The notes below the pieces were generated by a model. It saw only the letters and a program-made list of their open reading frames with translations. It was not told the DNA's origin and ran no database searches. Position numbers and translations under genes: made by a program. Shown here piece after piece: positions 1 through 5,263 of a DNA stretch of 16,792 nt (positions are counted from its first letter, which is position 1; every line of letters starts with the position of its first letter). Source of the DNA: Clostridia bacterium (lineage in GTDB: Bacteria; Bacillota; Clostridia; TANB77; CAG-508); assembly GCA_900753165.1 (NCBI GenBank), contig CAADYC010000072.1, positions 1-16,792 of the forward strand, in the 5' to 3' direction.

Positions 1-236
1 AAGATAACTCATATTATCTTTATGTTTCGTAAAAATTATTATATTATCGGATTATTTTCCGAAACTTCTTGACACCAATATTTTTCTATTTTTTGCCTTT
101 AGAAATAAATTTAAGTACAGGCATAATATGAAAATTTGAATAAAATTTTCAAGTTCAGAGTGAACTAATTAGAAATAAATTAATATGATAAAAATATATT
201 GAATAAAATACATTATTTTTGATTAAAAAATGTCAA

Positions 237-270
237 AAATAAGTATGGCCTTATAATACCATACTTATTT
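237..270 (-). terminator. Intrinsic terminator of the rsmE-gmk operon
   Basis: A perfect 12-bp inverted repeat (arms 237-248 and 259-270, AAATAAGTATGG/CCATACTTATTT) with a 10-nt loop lies 17 nt past the gmk stop. Read on the minus strand it is followed by TTG and, shortly after, a T6 run. The arms are AT-rich but long. It is the natural end of the operon. Confidence 0.8.
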
Positions 271-286
271 GTAAAAATCAACTATT

Positions 287-856
287 TTATAAATTTTCTA
301 ATCTTTTTTCATTTTCTATTATTGTCATAATTATTTGAACTGTTTTTTCTAAATCATCATTTTTGATTACATAATCATATAGGCCTATTTTTGATTCTTC
401 ATATTCTAATCTGTCTAATCTTAACTGCATTTCTGCTTCAGATAAATTATCTCCTCTATTTATAAGTCTATTTTTTAATTCTTCTTTATCTACTTTTAAG
501 AAGATTGTAACTAATTTTGTATCATTTCCTAATGTTTTTATTAAATTTTCTGTTCCATTTACTTCAATATCTTTTACAATTATTTTTCCACTTTGTATTT
601 TTTCATTCATTAGTTTTTTTGATGTTCCATAATAGTTTTCGTGGTGTAAATCATATTCATAGAATTCTCCGTTTTTTATTTTTTCTTTAAATTCTTCTTT
701 ACTTATAAAATGATATTGTATTCCTTCTTCTTCTCCAGGTCTTGGTCCTCTAGATGTAAAAGATGGAAGTGATATTACATTTTCCATCCTTTTTATTATC
801 TCTTTTTTTATTGTATCTTTTCCTGCTCCTGAAACACCTGATAATATTACTATCAT
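287..856 (-). CDS. gmk: Guanylate kinase
   Basis: Phosphorylates GMP (and dGMP) to GDP with ATP in the cytosol, a step of purine nucleotide supply. The 189-aa protein opens with a P-loop (G7-V-S-G-A-G-K13-D-T). It then has the GMP-binding stretch TSRGPRPGE followed by YHF, the YYGTSK motif near residue 78, and the family ending YDYVIKNDDL. Two features diverge: Asp14 follows the P-loop lysine where Ser or Gly is usual, and the usual PPS turn in the FIxPPS strand is replaced by FLKVDKEEL. The length is slightly below the usual 200-210. The start is decided by AAGGGGATT a few bases upstream; the rpoZ stop overlaps this ribosome binding site, so the two genes are probably translationally coupled. 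It is the last gene of the operon. Confidence 0.93.
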   Translation of the reverse strand: MIVILSGVSGAGKDTIKKEIIKRMENVISLPSFTSRGPRPGEEEGIQYHFISKEEFKEKIKNGEFYEYDLHHENYYGTSKKLMNEKIQSGKIIVKDIEVNGTENLIKTLGNDTKLVTIFLKVDKEELKNRLINRGDNLSEAEMQLRLDRLEYEESKIGLYDYVIKNDDLEKTVQIIMTIIENEKRLENL

Positions 857-868
857 ATTTTAATCCCC

Positions 869-1270
869 TTATTCTTCTTTTTTTGTTTTAGTTGTTTTTT
901 TACTTTTTGTTTCTTTTTTTGAAGCTTTTTCTTCTTTTTCTTCCTTTTCCTCGTTTGCTTCTTCTGTTTCTGTTTTATCAGATTCTTCTTTTTGCGTTTC
1001 TTCTGCTTGGCTTTCTTCTAATTTCTTTTTGTCTTCTAATTTTTCTCTTTCTTTTTCAAGTCTTTTGAATTCTTCCATATCTCTTATTATTGTTACTTTT
1101 CCTTCTGCTATTTCATTTGCAGCTAGTGTTACTGGTGATTCTTCTTTAACTTTTGTTAAAGGTTCATCTCCCATTGCTATTTGTCTAGCTCTTTTTGATG
1201 TTGCTATTACTAATTCATATCTGTTTTTTGCTTTTTTTAACAATTCTGTAACTGTTGGTTTTACTATCAT
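869..1270 (-). CDS. rpoZ: RNA polymerase omega subunit with acidic/basic tail
   Basis: Small subunit that supports assembly and stability of RNA polymerase by binding the beta-prime subunit. Residues 1-60 (MIVKPTVTELLKK, NRYELVIATSKRARQI, the ESPVTLAANEIAEGK helix) match the omega core. The frame extends upstream to 1306, but AGGAGG lies 7 nt before the ATG at 1270, so I use that start (133 aa). Residues from about 85 to the end form a low-complexity Glu/Lys tail (KEEKEEKASKKETKSKK type), absent from the minimal Bacillus omega of about 67 aa. The tail resembles in style the Lys-rich tail of the membrane protein three genes upstream. It sits between remA and gmk, whereas Bacillus has gmk before rpoZ. 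Confidence 0.9.
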   Translation of the reverse strand: MIVKPTVTELLKKAKNRYELVIATSKRARQIAMGDEPLTKVKEESPVTLAANEIAEGKVTIIRDMEEFKRLEKEREKLEDKKKLEESQAEETQKEESDKTETEEANEEKEEKEEKASKKETKSKKTTKTKKEE

Positions 1271-1309
1271 TTTTTTACCTCCTAATTTTTTTAACATTAC
1301 TTCCAACTT

Positions 1310-1582
1310 TTATTCTTCATCTTGTAATTGTGATGATGCTACTGTTATGTCTTTATCAAGTCTTCCTGCTACTGTTTCCGGTTGCACAGCTGATAATATT
1401 ATGTGACCAGAGTCTGTTATTATTACTGCTCTTGTTCTTCTTCCACATGTTGCGTCTACTGCTGTTTTGTTGTCTTTTGCTTCTTGTACCATTCTTTTTA
1501 TTGGTGCTGATTCTGGGCTTACTATTGCAACTATTCTGTCTGCTGAAACAATATTTCCAAATCCAATGTTTATTAATTGCAT
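1310..1582 (-). CDS. remA: RemA/DUF370 family DNA-binding regulator
   Basis: RemA in Bacillus subtilis is a small DNA-binding protein that activates biofilm matrix and osmoprotection genes; many Clostridia keep the gene without a studied role. This 90-aa protein begins MQLINIGFGNIVSADRI and has the family signature APIKRMVQEAK, the basic GRRTRAVI patch and SGHIILSAVQPETVA. The length fits the usual 85-90. A TTG at 1591 would add three residues, but AAAGGA is correctly spaced (9 nt) only for the ATG at 1582, where family members also start. It follows yicC by 79 nt and precedes rpoZ by 39 nt in one operon. Family identity is secure; the regulatory target here is unknown. Confidence 0.92.
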   Translation of the reverse strand: MQLINIGFGNIVSADRIVAIVSPESAPIKRMVQEAKDNKTAVDATCGRRTRAVIITDSGHIILSAVQPETVAGRLDKDITVASSQLQDEE

Positions 1583-1661
1583 AATACTCAATCCTTTCTC
1601 TTACTTCGTTAGTTAATCGATATCTAACTTTTTTAATTTTGTCTGTCAAACCTTGTATTTT

Positions 1662-2543
1662 TTATTCTATGTTTTGTGTTTGTTCTCTTATGTCTTCTAA
1701 TTCAGTTTTAATATCTATAACTCCATTGGTTATTTCTAGATTATTTGCTTTTGAGCCTATTGTGTTTGTTTCTCTATTCATTTCTTGTATTATAAAATCT
1801 AGTTTTTTTCCAATTGCTTCATTTTCATTATTAGATATTAAGTTTTTAAATTGATATATATGACTTTTTAATCTGGTTATTTCTTCTTCTATTGAGCATT
1901 TATCAGCATATATTACAACTTCTTGTGCTAATCTTGATTTATCTATTTCTTCGGTTTTAAGTATTTCTTTTACTCTCTTTTCTAATTTTACTACATATTC
2001 TTCAATAAGTCCAGTAGATTTTGAAGATATTTCCACTATTTTATTTTCAATTTTATCTATTCTTTGTAATAAATCTTGTGCTATTTTATTTCCTTCTGTT
2101 TTTTTCATGTTGATTATATTGTTTACTGCTTGTTCTGTAACTTGCATTAGTTCTTGTTTTATTTTTTCATCTTCTTCATCTGCTTTTATTGTTAATACAT
2201 CTGGGAATTTGGCAATGTCAATTACTTCTATATTGCTTGATATTTTTTCTTCATTTGCTAGTTCTTTCAATTCTTTTATATATAATTTGGCTAATTCCTT
2301 ATTTATATTTATGTTTTTTCCTTCTTGACTATTGTTTTCAAATGTAATAAATACATCTATTTTTCCTCTTTTTATTTTTTCTGATATTTCTTTTTTTATT
2401 GTGTCTTCTAAATAGCTTAATGTTTTGGGCATTTTTATGTTTATGTCTAAATATCTGTGGTTTACACTTTTTATTTCAACTTGATATTCTCTTTTTTCTA
2501 TACTTAGGCTTTGTTTTCCATAGCCTGTCATACTTCTAATCAT
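1662..2543 (-). CDS. yicC: YicC/YloC family endoribonuclease
   Basis: YicC/YloC proteins are reported endoribonucleases acting on RNA in the cytosol; in E. coli overproduction affects the small RNA RyhB. The 293-aa protein starts MIRSMTGYGK, the invariant family N-terminus. It ends with the family hallmark GKKLDFIIQEMNRETNTIGSK followed by DIREQTQNIE. The centre is a Lys/Glu-rich helical region. The open frame reaches upstream to 2630, but GGAGG 6 nt before the ATG at 2543 and the conserved MTGYG fix the start. The start overlaps the last codons of the preceding membrane protein gene by 8 nt, so coupled translation is likely. As in Bacillus (yloC), remA lies directly downstream. Confidence 0.93.
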   Translation of the reverse strand: MIRSMTGYGKQSLSIEKREYQVEIKSVNHRYLDINIKMPKTLSYLEDTIKKEISEKIKRGKIDVFITFENNSQEGKNININKELAKLYIKELKELANEEKISSNIEVIDIAKFPDVLTIKADEEDEKIKQELMQVTEQAVNNIINMKKTEGNKIAQDLLQRIDKIENKIVEISSKSTGLIEEYVVKLEKRVKEILKTEEIDKSRLAQEVVIYADKCSIEEEITRLKSHIYQFKNLISNNENEAIGKKLDFIIQEMNRETNTIGSKANNLEITNGVIDIKTELEDIREQTQNIE

Positions 2544-3291
2544 TGCTTTCCTCCACCGGTTTTTCTGTTTTCTTTTTTGTTGTTTTTCTTTTTGCTGGTG
2601 CTTTTTTTGTTTCAGCTTTTGGTTCTTCATTTTTCTCTGAACTTTCTAATTTTTTTCTTGTTGTTTTCTTCTTAGCTGGTGTTTTCTTTATTTCAGCTTT
2701 TGGTTCTTCATTTTTCTCTGAACTTTCTACTTTTTTCCTTGTTGTTTTTTTCTTAGCTGGTGCTTTTTTTGTTTCAACTTTTAGTTCTTCTTTTTCTTCT
2801 AAATCTTCTTTTTTCTTTTTAGTTGCCTCTTTTTTTATAGGTTCATCTTTTTTTACAATTTCTCTTATATCACTAAGATCTTCTGCCATTTCTTTTCTTC
2901 CTTTTGTATATACAACTATACTTTTCAAAATAAAATATATTGAAAATATATAAGATGCAACTAAAGAATAATTTTTAAAATCAAATTTAAATTTTTTAGT
3001 TATATGTTGACTTGTCAAAGTATATGCTGACAAGACCAGTATTTCTATTCCTTGTATAGCTAAATCATCATCGTCTTTTCTATATGCTATTTCAAAAATA
3101 AAAATAGCTACAAATAAGAATATCATTGTACATAATTGTATTCCTCTTTTGAAATATTCGGCATTAACATTTTCACATGCTAAATTTAAAAATAAAAAAT
3201 ATGCTACTATAATTATTGCTTTTAATACATTTAAATATATTTTTTTTAGATATTTTTCATTTACTTCTTTTTTTTCTATTATCTTTTTCAC
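2536..3291 (-). CDS. Four-helix membrane protein with triplicated Lys-rich tail
   Basis: I do not recognise a named family. The 251-aa protein has four hydrophobic segments at about residues 21-39, 52-70, 77-94 and 108-127. They are followed by a charged linker and three back-to-back 27-residue units (171-197, 198-224, 225-251) of the type K-x-E-x-KK-x-PAKKKTTRKK-x-ESSEKNEEP. The tail is strongly basic with PAKK/TTRKK motifs like histone H1 or bacterial nucleoid-protein tails. The helices would anchor it in the membrane with the tail most likely in the cytosol, where it could bind RNA, DNA or ribosomes (inference). Start is GTG at 3291, 5 nt after AGGAGG; the rsmE stop overlaps that site. The 3' end overlaps yicC by 8 nt. 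Confidence 0.8.
   Translation of the reverse strand: MKKIIEKKEVNEKYLKKIYLNVLKAIIIVAYFLFLNLACENVNAEYFKRGIQLCTMIFLFVAIFIFEIAYRKDDDDLAIQGIEILVLSAYTLTSQHITKKFKFDFKNYSLVASYIFSIYFILKSIVVYTKGRKEMAEDLSDIREIVKKDEPIKKEATKKKKEDLEEKEELKVETKKAPAKKKTTRKKVESSEKNEEPKAEIKKTPAKKKTTRKKLESSEKNEEPKAETKKAPAKRKTTKKKTEKPVEESND
2539..2781 (-). repeat. Three tandem 81-bp coding repeats
   Basis: Three exact-length 81-nt units (2701-2781, 2620-2700, 2539-2619) encode the 27-residue Lys-rich repeats of the membrane protein. The first two units are near-identical at the DNA level over long stretches; the third diverges towards its end. Such in-frame tandem repeats can change copy number by slippage without breaking the frame. 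Confidence 0.85.
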
Positions 3292-3300
3292 TTTTTCCTC

Positions 3301-4056
3301 CTAATTTTCTAGTTCATACATTATGATACTTAAAATATTTAATGCTACTGTTTCTGTTCTTAATATTCTTTTTCCTAATGTGATAATTTGAGCTCCATTT
3401 TCTTTTAATTTGTTTACATCATTTTCTTCTAATCCGCCTTCAGGTCCAATTACAATTCCTATTTTTATTTTTGACTCTGAATTATTTTGTTTTTTTAATT
3501 TTTCTATTTGTTCTTTTAATGTATTTTCCTTTTCGTTCTCATATGCAACTAATAATATATCATATTCTGAAATTAAATTACATATATTTTGGATATTTAT
3601 TACATTATTTATTTGTGGGATTATGTCTCTTCCACATTGTTTTGCTGCTACTTCTGATATTTTTTGCCATCTTTCTATTTTCTTTATTTTGTCTTTTCCA
3701 TCTAGTTTTACTACACATCTTTTCATTTCAACTGGTGTTATATTAGATACTCCAAGTTCTACTGATTTTTGAATTATATATTCCATTTTGTCAGCTTTTG
3801 GTAATCCTTGAAATATTGTTACTTTTATATTTGATTCTACTTTTTCTTGTATTTTTTCTTTTATTTTGCAAGTTATATCTTCATTTTCTAAATCTTGTAT
3901 CTCACACAAAAAGTTTTCTCCATTTTGACTGTTACATATTTGTAATTCATCTCCGGTTTTTGCTCTTAGTACTTTTTTTATATGTTTTACATCTTGTCCA
4001 ATTATAATTATTTCGTTATCTTTAATTTGTTCTTCTTTTACAAAAAATTTTGGCAT
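3301..4056 (-). CDS. rsmE: 16S rRNA (uracil1498-N3)-methyltransferase RsmE
   Basis: Methylates N3 of U1498 in 16S rRNA with SAM, acting on the assembled 30S subunit. The 251-aa protein has the N-terminal PUA-like part (KFFV, HIKKVLRAKTGDEL, residues 3-38), then a SPOUT methyltransferase domain. Visible family motifs are QGLPKADKMEYIIQKSVELG (83-102), the ITPVEMKRCV segment, AAKQCGR (137-143), GPEGGLEE (204-211) and the knot motif LGKRILRTETVALN (227-240). The length is typical. The ATG at 4056 is preceded by AAGGAGG at good distance. It is the first gene of the operon and has a strong sigma-A promoter 80-110 nt upstream. It ends 9 nt before the membrane protein gene. Confidence 0.95.
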   Translation of the reverse strand: MPKFFVKEEQIKDNEIIIIGQDVKHIKKVLRAKTGDELQICNSQNGENFLCEIQDLENEDITCKIKEKIQEKVESNIKVTIFQGLPKADKMEYIIQKSVELGVSNITPVEMKRCVVKLDGKDKIKKIERWQKISEVAAKQCGRDIIPQINNVINIQNICNLISEYDILLVAYENEKENTLKEQIEKLKKQNNSESKIKIGIVIGPEGGLEENDVNKLKENGAQIITLGKRILRTETVALNILSIIMYELEN

Positions 4057-4101
4057 TTTTTCCTCCTTGTGTGTATTTTATTCTGCTGTCTTTTTTAGAC
4101 T

Positions 4102-4134
4102 ATGTTCTAAGTAGAACTATTCTTAAAAGAACAT
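4102..4134. promoter_or_regulatory. Operator-like nested palindromes at the rsmE start site
   Basis: Outer arms ATGTTCT (4102-4108) and AGAACAT (4128-4134) enclose two smaller palindromes: GTTCTA-AG-TAGAAC (4104-4117, perfect) and TTCTT-AA-AAGAA (4120-4131). The block begins about where transcription from the promoter at 4139-4167 should start, the usual place for a repressor site; it would also form a hairpin at the mRNA 5' end. The regulator is unknown. The same 9-mer ATGTTCTAA recurs in the inverted repeat at 4997-5045. Confidence 0.5.
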
Positions 4135-4138
4135 CTCG

Positions 4139-4167
4139 ATTATATCATATGATTTTATTTTTTTCAA
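4139..4167 (-). promoter_or_regulatory. Sigma-A promoter of the rsmE-gmk operon
   Basis: Read on the minus strand: -35 TTGAAA (4162-4167), 17-nt spacer, -10 TATAAT (4139-4144) with an extended TG one base before it. Transcription should start near 4132, leaving a leader of about 75 nt before rsmE. Confidence 0.8.
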
Positions 4168-4196
4168 ATATATTTTTTAAAATGTGGCTATAACAA

Positions 4197-4233
4197 AAAA
4201 AGATTAGAAACTTTGTATTTTTCTAATCTTTTT
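4197..4233 (-). terminator. Intrinsic terminator of rubrerythrin
   Basis: A 14-bp perfect inverted repeat (AAAAAGATTAGAAA 4197-4210, complement 4220-4233) with a 9-nt loop, 22 nt past the rubrerythrin stop. On the minus strand the right arm runs into T7. It separates rubrerythrin from the rsmE promoter. Confidence 0.85.
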
Positions 4234-4255
4234 GTTAGTAAAACTTTTTTTATTA

Positions 4256-4795
4256 TTAATAATTTTCTGCTTTTATTTCAAAATATGCTTTTGGATGGCT
4301 ACAAACTGGGCATATTTCTGGAGCACTTTTTCCAATTACTATATGTCCACAATTTCTACATTTCCATATTCTGTCTCCGTCTTTGCTAAATACTAATCCA
4401 TCTTCAACATTTTCTAATAATTTTAAATATCTTTGTTCATGTTCTTTTTCTATTTTTGCAACTGCTGAGAATAAGTATGCTATATGGTCAAATCCTTCTT
4501 CTTTGGCTTCTTGTGCCATTCTGTCATACATATCTGTCCATTCATAGTTTTCTCCTTCTGCTGCTGCTTTTAGGTTTTCTGCTGTTGTTTTTATTTCTCC
4601 ACCTTGTAATAGTTTAAACCACATTTTTGCATGTTCTTTTTCATTATCAGCTGTTTCTTGGAATATAGCTGCTATTTGTTCATATCCTTCTTTTTTTGCT
4701 TTGCTTGCAAAATATGTGTATTTATTTCTTGCTTGTGATTCTCCTGCAAATGCTTCCATTAAATTTTTTTCTGTTTTTGATCCTTTTAATTCCAT
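4256..4795 (-). CDS. rbr: Rubrerythrin
   Basis: Cytosolic non-haem iron protein of anaerobes that reduces hydrogen peroxide with electrons from NAD(P)H via rubredoxin-type carriers. The 179-aa protein has a ferritin-like diiron four-helix domain (residues 1-135) with the ligand motifs GESQARNKY (Glu19), ADNEKEH (Glu52, His55), QEAKEEGF and KIEKEH (116-119). A C-terminal rubredoxin domain follows with CRNC (146-149) and CPVC (162-165) holding the Fe(SCys)4 centre. Length and domain order are classical. AGGAGG lies 8 nt before the ATG. It is a single-gene unit with its own promoter (4866-4892) and terminator (4197-4233). No convincing PerR box was seen near the promoter, so its regulation is open. 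Confidence 0.96.
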   Translation of the reverse strand: MELKGSKTEKNLMEAFAGESQARNKYTYFASKAKKEGYEQIAAIFQETADNEKEHAKMWFKLLQGGEIKTTAENLKAAAEGENYEWTDMYDRMAQEAKEEGFDHIAYLFSAVAKIEKEHEQRYLKLLENVEDGLVFSKDGDRIWKCRNCGHIVIGKSAPEICPVCSHPKAYFEIKAENY

Positions 4796-4863
4796 TTTCT
4801 TTTCCTCCTACTTATTTATTATTATCTTTTTTTATTTTTGATAAACATCTTTTTGTAATTAGA

Positions 4864-4892
4864 AGTTTATATCATATACCTCATTTTGTCAA
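4864..4892 (-). promoter_or_regulatory. rbr: Promoter of rubrerythrin
   Basis: On the minus strand a consensus -35 TTGACA (4887-4892) is followed by TAAACT at 17 nt (4864-4869) or by the better TATAAA with extended TG at 15 nt (4866-4871). Either gives a leader of about 60 nt before the rubrerythrin ATG. Confidence 0.7.
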
Positions 4893-4951
4893 TAGATTTT
4901 TGCATTCTTATTTTCAATAGTAAATGTACTTAATACATATATAATATAGTT

Positions 4952-5088
4952 TGAATATATTTTGAATGCGACCGAAATAGTGTTACAAATCATTAAGTAA
5001 ATGTTCTAAAGGTCTCACGTTTTCGGGGTTTGTTAGAACATTTACAATAGGATTTGTTAACGTTATGAAGGAAAGCCGAAAAATATAT
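4952..5088 (+). ncRNA. Candidate structured RNA / leader element
   Basis: This is a visibly more GC-rich island in a very AT-rich 468-nt gap. It holds a perfect 13-bp inverted repeat (GTAAATGTTCTAA 4997-5009, complement 5033-5045) with a 23-nt loop. It is enclosed by a 9-bp AT pairing (4955-4963 with 5080-5088). The loop sequence TTTTCGG (5020-5026) can pair with CCGAAAA (5076-5082), making a possible pseudoknot, or alternatively with the upstream CCGAAA (4972-4977). A TATAAT at 4940-4945 would start RNA near 4952, but it has no good -35. It matches no riboswitch I know. It could instead be a protein-binding operator for the divergent genes. The strand is a guess from the U32 gene downstream. 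Confidence 0.35.
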
Positions 5089-5172
5089 GAAAACTATATT
5101 ATATAGATATTAAGTATTTTTCCATTAAATCATAATTTAAATTTAAACTAATATATTAAAATTTAAAAAGGC

Positions 5173-5201
5173 TAGAAATTTGTCAAAAAAAGTTATATAA
5201 T
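5173..5201 (+). promoter_or_regulatory. Probable promoter of the U32 gene
   Basis: A perfect -10 TATAAT (5196-5201) has TAGAAA (5173-5178) 17 nt upstream, 4 of 6 matches to a sigma-A -35. Transcription would start near 5208, about 55 nt before the U32 ATG and just before the hairpin at 5219-5243. Confidence 0.5.
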
Positions 5202-5218
5202 AAGGCAAGAATATATTG

Positions 5219-5243
5219 TTTGATTTAAAAAATCAAATTTTTT
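5219..5243 (+). terminator. Terminator-like hairpin in the U32 leader
   Basis: TTTGATTT (5219-5226) and AAATCAAA (5230-5237) form an 8-bp stem with a 3-nt loop, followed directly by T6 (5238-5243) and then the AGGAAGG ribosome binding site. The stem is AT-rich and weak. It may be a leaky attenuator for transcripts arriving from upstream, or simply a 5' hairpin of the short leader. Confidence 0.3.
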
Positions 5244-5263
5244 AGGAAGGATTGATATAAAAA

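Noticed and set aside
130..166. Two small hairpins (GAAAATTT/AAATTTTC and AGTTCA/TGAACT)
   Set aside because: Arms of 6-8 bp are common by chance in such AT-rich DNA and no gene or T-run makes them meaningful.
1029..1649. Open frames on both strands overlapping rpoZ and remA
   Set aside because: They lie out of frame with well-conserved RpoZ and RemA, have poor or no ribosome binding sites, and encode Ser/Phe/Leu-rich sequence typical of antisense to AT-rich genes.
2539..2781. CRISPR-like or minisatellite array
   Set aside because: The repeats are contiguous without spacers, exactly 27 codons long and in frame, so they are protein repeats.
4104..4117. LexA (SOS) box at GTTCTAAGTAGAAC
   Set aside because: Gram-positive LexA sites have GAAC on the left and GTTC on the right; here the order is reversed, so a LexA site is not supported.
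4796..4892. PerR or Fur operator upstream of rubrerythrin
   Set aside because: I looked for TTATAATNATTATAA-like and GATAAT-type repeats near the promoter and found no convincing match.
4990..5085. Known riboswitch or SRP/6S RNA in the rubrerythrin-U32 gap
   Set aside because: I compared from memory with c-di-GMP, preQ1, purine, SAM, THF, T-box, SRP and 6S core motifs and none fits; left as an unassigned candidate.
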